Shown one piece after another: positions 37,701-47,700 of a stretch of 64,000 nt of DNA. Origin of the DNA: Branchiostoma lanceolatum (taxonomy: Eukaryota > Chordata > Leptocardii > Amphioxiformes > Branchiostomatidae); contig NC_089727.1 of NCBI RefSeq assembly GCF_035083965.1, forward strand, positions 14,398,769 to 14,462,768, written 5' to 3'. Position numbers and translations under genes: made by a program. The notes under the pieces are model-generated. The model saw only the letters and a list, made by a program, of their open reading frames with translations, ran no database searches and had not been told where the DNA came from. The first letter of the stretch is position 1, and each line of letters starts with the position of its first letter.

Positions 37701-38044
37701 AATGTTGGCTAGATAAACATTTTTAGGTAGCATAAAATACTTATACTTGATACTTGATTAACATGAAATATGAACCTAATAATGATCTACCAACATGATG
37801 AAGTCAGAAGACATTATAATGTTATGATGCATGCTCTAAACCTGAACATGCACATTTTGACAATTGGATTTCAATAATGATATACATGTAGTATTTTACG
37901 TACTTGCAATGTCTCCTTCATCCCACTGGAGAACATGGCCTTGAAGTAGTCACTGCTCGCTATCAGTGAAGCCTTGTTGGCAGTGAACTTCACATCCCCT
38001 GCTATAAGTATGACGTCTTCATTGGTGCCTGCGTAGGTTTCCAT
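22788..38044 (-). CDS. BTB-BACK-Kelch (KLHL) protein, interrupted by a transposon in coding exon 3
   Basis: Minus-strand coding exons: 38044-37904, 29690-29343, 26079-25877 continuing at 24660-24470 (one exon split by an insertion), 24205-23996, 23743-23444 and 23128-22788. Leaving out the insertion and one target-site copy, all phases agree and give 577 residues. Order: BTB (residues about 10-115; FTANKASLIASSDYFKAMFS), BACK (about 120-225; LLSILSSDELLVAEKDVFNA and CNWLYHDRKGR), then Kelch repeats with GG doublets (LFLAGGLGG, IYAVGG, LYVCGG, FLLGGQ). KLHL proteins usually act as substrate adaptors of Cullin-3 ubiquitin ligases. With the insertion present, reading runs about 15 codons into the element and stops at 25831. 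The product would be a 245-residue BTB-BACK fragment without Kelch. Intron 1 (8.2 kb) contains two plus-strand genes. I cannot name the KLHL subfamily. Confidence 0.85.
24667..25876. mobile_element. 1,210-bp TIR element inserted in the KLHL coding exon
   Basis: TTCAAT at 24661-24666 and 25877-25882 flanks ends GAGGGTCTGCATG and CATGCAGACCCTC (13-bp TIRs). Inside the left end are three direct copies, and inside the right end six, of a unit of about 30 bp built on taacgcttaacggtaaattcagg, in the same orientation at both ends. The middle holds four diverged longer repeats, each starting near ttgaccctctgaaacgctat (about 24985, 25170, 25487 and 25650). There is no transposase-like ORF. The 6-bp duplication does not fit hAT, Tc1/mariner, Harbinger or piggyBac. 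I do not recognise the superfamily. Removing the element plus one TTCAAT restores the KLHL frame exactly. Confidence 0.85.
26593..26624. repeat. Perfect 14-bp-arm hairpin
   Basis: TTGCGTTTCGGTGC, loop tttc, then GCACCGAAACGCAA. A T-run precedes it. It lies inside the 2.8-kb Harbinger-like element and could form a stable RNA or DNA stem; its function is unknown. Confidence 0.7.
26995..27068 (+). repeat. Degenerate tRNA-Arg(TCG)-like sequence, possible SINE head
   Basis: The segment contains a D-arm-like ttggccgatctggcaacgc, an anticodon-arm-like acttcggaccca with TCG in the loop, and a T-arm-like gggttcgtctcc. A run of T follows. Spacing matches a tRNA, but the T-stem does not pair well, so this is a relic or tRNA-derived SINE promoter and not a working tRNA gene. 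Confidence 0.4.
28981..29175 (-). mobile_element. MITE, copy 1 of a pair (inverted relative to 34631-34830)
   Basis: Reads taacataattccaccagggtacataat at its left edge. Through ccaaacagatctctaaccca and ctagagatctttcaaaccc it is the reverse complement of 34631-34830. The ends resemble imperfect inverted repeats. It starts 7 bp after the right target duplication of the Harbinger-like element. Confidence 0.7.
30738..32585 (+). CDS. OTU-fold protein lacking the catalytic cysteine, nested in KLHL intron 1
   Basis: Two exons, 30738-30808 and 31811-32585, join in phase and give 281 residues. The N-terminus MGGCNQS has Gly2 and Cys4 suited to myristoylation and palmitoylation. Residues 81-105 are a low-complexity SESR repeat. 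The OTU-like domain covers about 140-281. Its N-terminal motif reads NGDGFFSAAV, where active OTU deubiquitinases have a DGNCFFxAV-type motif; Gly153 stands at the cysteine position. The C-terminal HYDAVR motif (His273) is kept. Known OTU proteases need the Cys-His pair, so I infer a pseudo-enzyme, perhaps a ubiquitin binder at membranes. The gene lies wholly within KLHL intron 1 on the opposite strand, 0.6 kb upstream of the P450 gene. Confidence 0.75.
31983..32054 (+). repeat. 12-bp coding minisatellite (SESR repeat)
   Basis: Six near-identical 12-bp units of the form tcagagagtagg encode tetrapeptides PESR, SESR, SESS and SESW inside the OTU-like gene. In-frame length variation would not break the protein. 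Confidence 0.85.
33211..36926 (+). CDS. CYP2-type cytochrome P450, nested in KLHL intron 1
   Basis: Five exons join in phase: 33211-33384, 34038-34209, 34857-35006, 35619-36416 and 36748-36926. They give 490 residues, normal for microsomal P450s. In order: N-terminal membrane anchor (residues about 15-30, VFLAVFVFLLMYKLF), proline hinge LPPGPRPWPLIGNL, C-helix region HYGPFWKEQRKF, I-helix AAGTDTTS, K-helix ExxR (EVMR), FNPERF and the heme loop FSIGRRSCLG with Cys436 as the axial ligand. All signature residues are intact. The protein should sit in the ER membrane as a monooxygenase; the substrate cannot be told from sequence. It resembles CYP2U/CYP2 clan members, though the CYP2 intron number is reduced here. 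AATAAA at 37174-37179 is a likely polyadenylation signal. A truncated copy of exon 1 lies in intron 1. Confidence 0.92.
33890..33909. repeat. ACCT tetranucleotide microsatellite
   Basis: Five tandem (T)ACC units immediately before the duplicated P450 exon-1 fragment. They follow a cluster of atgcataatcatgcata-type short repeats (about 33730-33880). Confidence 0.8.
33911..33992 (+). pseudogene. Truncated duplicate of P450 exon 1
   Basis: From gcagtcagaatac through the ATG to accacagtctt this matches 33191-33272 with only a few changes. It encodes MSALKLIATVIHQYTNFTTV and then diverges before the membrane anchor is complete. The copy lies between real exons 1 and 2. It has no donor at the homologous place, so it is most likely dead or an unused alternative first exon. 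Confidence 0.75.
34631..34830 (+). mobile_element. MITE, copy 2 of a pair
   Basis: Inverted match of 28981-29175 (shared gttggRttRgagatctgtttggacgta and ccctggtggaattatgt). It ends 26 bp before the acceptor of P450 exon 3, so it occupies the polypyrimidine and branch-site neighbourhood of that intron. Confidence 0.7.
37174..37179 (+). terminator. Polyadenylation signal of the P450 gene
   Basis: AATAAA 248 bp after the P450 stop codon, the first canonical hexamer downstream on the plus strand. Confidence 0.5.
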
Positions 38045-40490
38045 AGTCAAGCTCCCTAGCTGTCGTCTTACTTCAAAAGGTCAACAGTTTCACAACAATG
38101 TAGGTCGTTTCATGGATCGTTGACAGCAAACTACTTGCAGCGTCCATGACTGATACACACTCCATTTTGCATTCTGTTCGCATTTGCACTTGATATTCAA
38201 GAGACGTCATAACTGTTGCAAACACAGGCCTCTGGTTTTAGCTCTCACTGCCCTTTAAAAACAGATAAAACTTGCTCCTTCACCTTTGTGTGGAATGTTC
38301 CATTAATGGAATTAGGGAAGGAGGGAACAACCAGAATGCTAAAACTACCACTACCAAGATGCTCTATGACACGTGTGAAGTATCATGGAATGGTGCACGC
38401 GTCTGAGTCATTCAAATGAAGGCGTTAAGTTATCAAACGGTTTTTCAATTTGTCCCCTCTAACCCAGTCAATGGAATATTCCACCAGAGTAGTATTCAGC
38501 AAACCCGTTTTCCCACTTTTGCAAACAGCTGACACAACAACATTATTGTTAGGCTATGCTTAAATATGGTCCAGGTCACTGATCAATGTATTTTTACAAG
38601 ATATCTGCATGCAACTGACAGGCAATCTTGAAACATTCATGCAAAATTGATGGGTAGACCATACCAATGTATCCCTTGCTTCCCAGACATTCTAAAGATT
38701 AACAAATAAACAAGGCCAAGATGAAACTAAAAGACTGGGTGGAAAACTTGAATTTTCACTCTCTGAAACTGTGTGTACCAAACTACGGACTTCCCCTTAG
38801 GCTCTATTTTCATGTTGACCTTCCTACATTTATTCCCTTTTTAATCCAACTAAGAGGTGAAATTGGCATGACCTTAAGTAAGGTAGTAATTTTGGTGAGA
38901 CTGGCCTCAGATTTATCCTAAGTATCATGAAGTGCATGCATTGCGTGAATCAGATATCTTTAAATAAAAAAAAAACAATTATACAGTAGCCACACTTGGG
39001 ACAAAAGAAAAACAGCAAAATGAGTCCACCCATTCATGTCCTTGGTGCTGAACAACATATCCGTGTCTGTAATCTTTCACATACACACACAGTGACTGTC
39101 ACTTATTATGGGGAAACACAGAACAACATACATGTAGAAGCAGATTTGCTATGATCTTTATTCTTCTGAACTGAACATTGTGTTGTCTCTTTGTAAGTTG
39201 TTATTTAAATTACCTGTTTCACATTGGATACCCAAACTTTCCTACATCACAATCTGTAAACATCTCGTGCATGTGTTCCTGTGACTTAAGACTCTGAAGT
39301 AAGAATGAACCAAAGAATGTAGCTTGCCTTTGACACTTTTGTGACATTTACAACTGTTACAGATTCTCTCAATTTGCGGTAAATGTAGTATTATAAAGCC
39401 ACAGCAGGTACATTGTACTTCCTGCCCTGTAACAGATTGTTAACAGAATACAGGCATTGTCACATTGACACCGTGAGAAGAGTTATTTTAGAATTATAAG
39501 AGGGTTTTCCCAGTATGATATAAAAGGTAGTGCAAACCAGATGTAAAGGCAGTGGTAGACTGTTTCATTTACTATGCAACTTGTATCCATCTCTAAATAA
39601 TCATACAGCTACAACTGACCTTCTCATATCTGTTAACATTTCAACATTAGGCACTTTCCTTGTCAATGAGTCTCCTTTGCTATAGGAAAATATCCTCTAC
39701 ACATCCCTAACATCTCTCCAGTTCAACTTTACGGGCAGCTTACTTTCTGTCACATTACACAATATAGTCTCTTTTTTTGTAGATGATATCACATACACAT
39801 GTATGTAGCAGCAGTAGAAGCACAGACACAGGGAATAGTTGAAACATTCAACACTATTCGGTTCTGTAACACTGTGTCAAGTACAATCACAGTGGTAGCC
39901 AGACACTAAGTCTTCAGCATGTGAGATGAAGCTAACAGTGCTTTGTGGGAAGTACTATTTTGTACGAGGGAGACTAACAGTCATTATCTTTAGTTTATAT
40001 CATCTAATTTCTGACAATAAGTTAGCTAATTGCTATGCTCCTGTTTGGTCCAAGATGGTTAAGGAATTAAATGCATATTACCGGCAAGTATAAATAGGCT
40101 CAGTATACACTGTAAAGGTTGATCTATATGAGTCAGCTCTTATAGCAGAATTAACAGATCTTTTTATAAACATATTAGCCATTACAGCATATAGCAACAG
40201 TGACAATCTACAAATGATTATATTTCCTTCATCATGTAGGTCACTCACACATGGCTACATCTTTCCAAAACCTGCCAGTCCCATCAAATGCAGTTTCTCT
40301 CTGTACAGGTTACTTTGCAGGCCAGAAAATGTATGTTAAACTCACTCACTGGCCTTTGGCACATGCTTAGCTTTAAAACTGTAACAAAACCATACCATCC
40401 TAGACCACCAATACGATGATCACATGCAGTCAAAACATGACTTATATCAGTAGTATCAGTTCTCATGCAACAAATCAAAGTAGATATCAT

Positions 40491-41289
40491 GTATTTTCTG
40501 TCTATAGTGGATTTAAATAAATATTAAACTTGAGTCAACATTTAACGTTGTATATAGTATCTAGTATGTGTATTTTGCAACAAACATTATCTTCATAATG
40601 GAACATGTATTGAGTGGATGCTTTCGAAGCTGTATATAAGCAGTTCAAATCTTGCTACAGACAGATTGTATTTTCTGTCTATAGTGGATTTAAATAAATA
40701 TTAAACTTGAGTCAGCATTTAAAGGAAAGCTGCACAAAAAATTGAAAATCCTTCTATGCTATGCTTAATATATTCCAAAGTCAAATTCTTACTTCAAGTT
40801 GTTTCACATAAGTCCGTCATAGTTCTGGGATTTTCCACAGTTTGCAACTTATGCCGTGCTGACGCCTTCTCGCCTGATAATTGAATTATATGACGTCAGT
40901 GTTTCAAATTTTTCACCTGATGATTGAATTTCAGAACACTGACGTCATATAATACAATCATCAGGTAAAAAATTTGAAACACTGACGTAATATAATTCAA
41001 TTATCAGGTGAGAAGGCGTCAGCACGGCATAAGTTGCAAACTGTAGAAAATCCCAGAACTATGACGGACTTATGTGAAACAACTTGAAGTAAGAATTTGA
41101 CTTTGGAATATATTAAGCATAGCATAGAAGGATTTTCAATTTTTTGTGCAGCTTTCCTTTAACGTTGTATATAGTATCTAGTATGTGTATTTTGCAACAA
41201 ACATTATCTTCATAATTATATATGGCACATGTATTGAGTGGGTGCTTCGAAGCTGTATATAAGCAGTTCAAATCTTGCTACAGACAGAT
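40491..41289. repeat. 177-bp tandem duplication, second copy split by a transposon
   Basis: Copy 1 is 40491-40667 (gtattttctgtctatagtgg through acagacagatt). Copy 2 starts at 40668 and resumes after the inserted element, ending near 41289. Identity is high, with small differences (ggatgctttcgaagc against gggtgcttcgaagc). Confidence 0.8.
40723..41158. mobile_element. 436-bp TTAA-flanked foldback transposon with preserved empty site
   Basis: TTAA at 40719-40722 and 41159-41162 flanks arms of about 150 to 200 bp beginning AGGAAAGCTGCACAAAAAAT and ending with its complement. Copy 1 of the surrounding tandem duplication reads catttaacgttg at the matching place, which is the uninterrupted site with a single TTAA. 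There is no transposase. TTAA target choice points to piggyBac- or Kolobok-type mobilisation. Confidence 0.88.
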
Positions 41290-41371
41290 TGCATTCTTGT
41301 ACAACAAAGGCATGGAAAAACTACAACCAGAATGTACTAGAGTTGACCTTCTCACTACAATGCACATTATA

Positions 41372-41729
41372 CAGGGCTCGAAATAGTTTTTTGATTTGAT
41401 TTAATTTAGCATACCTCCACTGGTGCAGGTAACATGTGAAATAATTACCTGCTCCAGAGACTGATTTTATCATAGGCAAGTGCAGGTTGGCTACAGGTAG
41501 ACATCAGAAATATCTGTACAGCTCCAATGTCATCTGCACTAACCTTAATCTCCAAGCAGATCTCTACAGGGCAAAGTCATATCCAGCTGGCCAAAATCTA
41601 CAGCCGTCTTGCCGCAGATCCTACAGGGGCCGGCTGTAGATTCTGACTGGCTGGACACAATTTTGCCCTCGTAGAGATCTGCTTGGAGATTACACTAACC
41701 TGTACATGCGGGTGATATTTTGAACCCTG
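41372..41729. mobile_element. Possible hAT-like element in the RECQL5 3' UTR
   Basis: The left end CAGGGCTCGAAATAG and the right end, reverse-complemented, CAGGGTTCAAAATAT look like degenerate inverted ends. Inner parts share acctgcactggtgcaggt-type sequence. The 8-bp flanks do not match, so the assignment is weak. A separate foldback (41546-41692) sits inside. The right end is 22 bp from the RECQL5 stop codon. Confidence 0.35.
41546..41692. repeat. Foldback element with ends like 14905-15046
   Basis: Arms taatctccaagcagatctctac and its near-exact complement enclose further inverted blocks (agggcaaa/tttgccct; ggccaaaatctacagccg against cggctgtagattctgactgg). The end sequence tctccaagcaga is shared with the element at 14905. 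Confidence 0.7.
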
Positions 41730-41751
41730 AAATGTGTGCACAAACCCTGCA

Positions 41752-44700
41752 TCACACCAGGCTCTTCAGATCTGTCTCACTGGAACAGCTGGGATGACAC
41801 TTGAAGAACTGTCGGATGGCAGCCTTTGCTCTCTCTTTCACTGGGACAAAAGAAAAATCATTACTTGGTGTGATCACAAGAATCAAAAACCAACAAGTAG
41901 TTTTCCATGGAACAATGTAATATACATGTATCTGATTCAGTCAACCTTACAAGAATCATAAGGCCTCTGTCATCGGTCGAAGTCTCTATGTCGATATAAA
42001 GGGTGTGGATATGGAGAAACCCATCCAAGATATTCTTTTAAAGAAGTTATGTGATATTGGCGATCCTTTTTTAATCTGTCGCCTTAAATGCCAAATGCTC
42101 AAGTTATCTAATATTATATATCTAATTGTTACTACAAGCATGGTACAAACAACATGACTTTAAGACTTATTATTGTGGAAAGGGATATTCACCATTGTCT
42201 GTGTTGACTCTGGGATCGTCCTTTAACTTGTGTGACAGCACACGGGCAAACGCCTTAAACAGGTCCTGGAAGGAAGGTTAATGATCAGAAAACAAGTACC
42301 ATATGCATATAACATGCAAATTACATGCTCAAAGCTCTCTACTCAGAACACAATAGGCAGACCAACAACATACTGTGTAACAATCACACACTGAGACACT
42401 CATACATGTCTATGAACAATGAAGAAACTTTGAAGATATGTGTAATCAAAGGATGTTGATAATATGGAGTCATTGGTATCACTTAAAAATGCATTACCTG
42501 TTACTGCTACAATGTACATGATAAATAAAATATTTCTACAATACATGTATATTTCATATCCACCTAGAGGTGGACATAGCATGGATCCTTAAGGTACACA
42601 CCTTTGATGCAAATCTCCCATCCTTGTAGTACGGTGTGAGGTACCTCACCACTATATCAGCAGCATTCTTCAGCTCATCATTTAAGTCGGGTGTGTCCGT
42701 CTGAACCTTCCCATTACTTACTGTAGACTTGTCCAAACTCTGGCCACATTGATCATTTTGCAAGTGTAATAGTCTGTTGTTCCTAGTTGGACGGCTACTG
42801 GTAGGATTCTGCCTGTTGTTTGTTTTGTTTGGTGTTTTAACGGTTTGTTCTGAATTTCTATCTACTATTGGCGTACTGAGGGATGCCACTTGTTTCCGCT
42901 GCTTCTTTGCTGGTGCAGTCTCCTCCTGCAGATGGAAGTAACATTGATGACATTGTACTAATCAAGTTAGACAGAAAAGGACAATATCTTGTTTATTTGT
43001 TCATTAAAATTCTCCACACACATTTAGATGGGGTGAGAGAACAGGTTGTAATGCCTTTTCTAGCTCTCACCCCAGAAACACATACATCATCGAAAATACA
43101 TACCGGTAGTTGAACATTTTGCACTATACATCATAAAAGGACATAATCAACCATAGTATATGTAATGGAGGCATAAAAAAACTGTTAATAATATAAGAAA
43201 CCTCTTTCATACTGGATTGTACATACCACACTTGACAATGTCATCAAAAGAAAGAATCAATCATCATCATACAATATAGGACTGCAGCTGACTACAAGGT
43301 TTGTACTCGGTTTCCTGGAAAGTGCTTGAGGTAAGAAATTGACAAGGTCAATCACCTGAGTCGAGAGGCTTCTTTTTTGTCTTGGATCTTCTGACCTGGG
43401 ACACAAAAAAGAGCAATTGAAGCAAATCTATTTCATAACAATAATGCAACTAGAGCATTACTTTTTGGTGTAAATGCATGCTGTATGTTAAAAACTGACA
43501 GAGCAATTTGTAAGTGTTGATGAAAAGAAAAGATAACACACTTTTTTAATGTTGCTGAAGGCTTGAAGAGGAACGGAAGCCGTATCTTCAATTACAAAGA
43601 TCTGACATGCTCGACCTGGCTGCTCTTACATTGCTTTACACAACTGCACAAGTTGGACTCTTTAGACAGCAATCTTTTTTATATCACAGTAGGTAAATCA
43701 GAATGATGGGTAAAAAAGGAGCAATTGATTTATTCCTGTTTAGGGTAAGGGGAGCATGTAGTTTGGTATAAGGGGACCAAGTTTGGTCAAAACCATCTAC
43801 AATGAACTCCATTCACACCATAGGTCACATGTACACTGAAGAGTGTGTCTTTGCCATGATTTAGAGTCAGGTACGAATTCAAAGCATTCATTTTGTGACA
43901 GCAAGAATAGTTTTTGCAGTGCCAGCCTTCTCTTTCCATTTTTACGTGCCCAGCTTAAAAGATTGATTTCTCATACAGTATATGAAAACATAAAACATAA
44001 TTTAAATTTTTTTCAATTTTCAGGCAGCTAGAAAGATGGCTTCCACTAACAGCTATATTTTGGCCCAACAGGAAATATTCATCATTTCCTGTAAACTTTG
44101 TGCTATTGCATCACCTTCCAAAGTCAGCAAAATCAACTCAAAGGGTCAGGTGACTGATAATTGGCACAGCAACCAAACTATTTCAGGTGCACGACTATAC
44201 CTGTTCAAATTATGAAAGGACAATTGAAACAAACGACCTTTTAACCATGTACTACACAAGGTTTAAAGAAAAGAGGCAACCTGGCAACGATGGAATGGTC
44301 CTTTCAAGGGCGGCTTACTGGCAAACTGAACTGAACCGAACTGGCAGTGTGCCTTCAGACATGGCTGAGAAAGACACGCAGCACCCTGGGGCACTACTCA
44401 AGAGCCAAAGCTACCTCAACAACCCGAAACAGTTACAAGATGGAAAAGACAAATCTCAGGGACCAGCAAAGCAGGCATCACAAACCACAGCAGATGGAAA
44501 ATTGGAACAGAACAAGGCTGATGTAACGTCGCTTCAGTCCGACATTTCGGACCTCATGGACAAAATCAAAGAACTACAGCTGGACGTTCCGACAGAAGGG
44601 GGCGTCCAGTTCAAATTCCGCTGGAACAGGCTGGACCTGAAGAAGAACGTGCTCCAGAGGAGGCAGTGTCTTCAACTGCAGAAGCAGCAGGAGGCCAAGC

Positions 44701-47700
44701 TGAGGCGCTCGGAGAAACTTGTGCCTCAAAGGAAGGGGACAAAAGTCTGCTGAGATCTGATCAAGATACTGAGCGAGCTGTTAGCTGGCGAGAAGGCGGC
44801 ATAAGTGGACTACTTCTGGTGTCTACACCCAATCTAATCATTTAATAACTTCTGCATTTGAGCAAGAGAACTGAAAACATTTGATCTGGCTTTTGTACGA
44901 TGTCTGCAAGGAACTCAAGGTATTATTAAGAACTTTGGGGACTATAAGTACAAGACTTGTAGTACAGTGCAAGGGAAAAAAGTTGGCCTCAGAAGGAATG
45001 TCACCAAATACTGGACAATTTTTTTCTCAACATGAAACCTGTTTGTGTGGACAAGGAATATGCAAATGCCTAACAAAGTAGAAATCATCACGTTAGAATG
45101 GACTCAAGTTTATAGCACTTACCTATTTGCCTCAAAGAAGTATTTGACAATAGGAGCTTGCTTCATTCCAGAGTTTCCACTTGTAAGAGCTTTAGAAGCA
45201 CTCTTGGATCTAGTCCTCTTCAGTGTGCTTTTATAACTGGTCTCACCACTTGACGGGACTGAATACTGACTTCTAAGAAGTGTTGCAGCTGACTGAAATC
45301 CTGTGAGAGACTCAGAGGCTGATTTTTGCCGTTCCTTTTCTAGAATGTTGCTAGCTGTGGTAAAGCCTGTTGTAGAAAAGTTAGAATCTGTTGTTTTACT
45401 TTTAATCAAGTCTGATGCAGTCTGAAAACCTAGACTGCTTGAATGTCTTAGAGAGTACATTGAGCCTTGTGAGTCCAGGAGACTTGTTGAAGATTGGTAA
45501 ATGTTGCTACTTGAAGGAGCCATTTGCTTAGATTCTGTCTTGAAATCAACAATGTCTTCAGAGTTGAAGCGAGATCTTAGTAGACTTGAGGCAGTTTGGA
45601 AGCTGCAGCTGTAAGACGACTTCTTTTCTTCCTAAAAAACACAAATTTCAACATTTGTAAATACAGCGTTTCTGTGTTCAATAAAAGATAAGGAAAAAGG
45701 CTATTTCTGTCCTCAAGTGTATCTAGCATTCTTTACTGTCATTAAGCACTTTTTAAGTACCAAGAGTCACTTCACATTTATGCTTCAATAAATTACATTG
45801 CTAAAACTTCAACAAGAGCAAACAGTATTTCATCACTTCCTCCACATCCTAGATTGTGATCTTGATTTAGGGTAGGGAGAAACACGACCTGCTACTCAAC
45901 ATGGGCGGCATATCAATGATAAATTACAATGTTATAACCAAGTATAAAGCCATTGTTAGGCTGTACCAACTCATTTTCTTGGTTCTTGCAATGGACACTT
46001 GAAACTAAAATCTCAGCAATAGGAGAAGATGTTTTTAGAGGCTTGAGAGAAAAAAAATGACTTTATTCGCTTTCTGAGAGTGTGAAGCAAGGTACAGACT
46101 TAACTGTCACACTTTGTTTTCATGTTGATATTCTACATGTATTTTTTTTTTCAATGAAAGAATCAATTCAACAAATCAAACAGGAGTGGCCTTAATGGTT
46201 AACATATACTAGTAGAGTCAGCTCTGCGTCGTTCACTCACTGGTAGTAAATCAGTGTAAAGCAATTATCACTTTACTTTCAAGAATTCCAGACTTTACAC
46301 CACTTCAAAAGTACTTTTAAAGTATGTTTACCTTTACAACTTGTGCTACAGGAGTCTGTTCTGGTGAGAGGTTAGAAGTTGAGCTGTTTTTGTTTCCATC
46401 CTCTTGTTGCTCTCCTTCTTCTTTAATGGCAGTTCTGCTGGCGGAACTTGAACCGTTGGGTACAAGAGCATTGTGTATGTCTCCCTTCTTGGTTGTGCTA
46501 TTAATTTCATTAACCTGACAAAAGAAATTAAAAACATACATTGTAACATTGTACTTTTCATCTTGCATGACAAAAGATTGTATTTCAATTCAATTTTGCC
46601 TCCTCTGACATAACAGTACAAGACAGGTGATTTAAAGATGGGATCTTCAATTTTTACTCAATACATTTCGGTAACATGGTATTCAATAACAACCATATGC
46701 CTCTAAGGATGACACCAAAAGACTAACATGTCTGCGTGTAAGTTCAGGACTGATATGTGACCTCTAACCTTCTTAAGAGCACCCATCCTGTAGGTTGACG
46801 CGACGCGGCTGGCTCTGAAAACCTTGTGTTCCACATCTATGGCACAACACTGGGGTTCCCACTCACTGTACATGGGGGATACAACAGTCAGTACAGGAAT
46901 GCAGGAGTAGACTTCATATGCATGTACCACAATGATGATATTAGTCTAGTCAAGAAACAAGCAGATGAGTCAATAACATCTACCTTCAGGAAAACTGAGT
47001 TGAAAACGTTTTTTAAACTTCTTTATTGCATCCTTCCAACACACACATCATTATCATACAAAATAAGAAACTTTTTTACTTAATAAGTGTTTTCTAAAAT
47101 TGTGACACTGTTTAAAAACAACCATTTCACCTAGCAGCTTGCTTGGCAGGGTTGTCTCTGAAGTACTGGAGAAAGTTTTCCCTGAGTGCATCCTCCAAGA
47201 GCTTCAGACAGTGCTCTCTTGCCTGCAGTTAAAGACAATAATACCAACTTCATGATTGCTATTTGTACAATCTTTCTCTTAAGAAAAAGAGGAACAAAAT
47301 TTTCTTCCTGTCTTTTAACAAAATACCTCACCAACAATACTGTTTTATAATACTAAAAAAAATTGTGTCTTGAGTACTGTACCTAGACCATGGCACATGC
47401 ACTTGATTCTTTTTCTGATGTTTTCCAAAACATTAATCTAGCTTAAGCGGGTATCTCACGAAACCAGTTGCCAGGCATTCTTAAAGTGGGCACAAACAGG
47501 CGAACAGTCCAGTGAGATACCCACATAACCTGCAGTACCTCTGGATCTGTAGTGAAACATAATCCCTTTTCATATTTGGTATTCTCTATCAGAAGATGTA
47601 CCTTTATTGTGAGTTTGGGGATCCTCTGGCTGCCTGCCTCCCTCAGAGGACAGTCAGGGTCAGGGGGGACAAACTCCTCCTGGGTAGGGGTGTTAGAACC

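Larger units (their letters stand above)
38045..41751. other. Gap between the KLHL 5' end and the RECQL5 3' end
   Basis: No gene recognised. Both flanking genes are on the minus strand, so this holds the KLHL promoter and 5' UTR and the RECQL5 3' UTR. It contains a 177-bp tandem duplication, a TTAA foldback element and a repeat-rich stretch at 41372-41729, listed separately. Confidence 0.5.
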
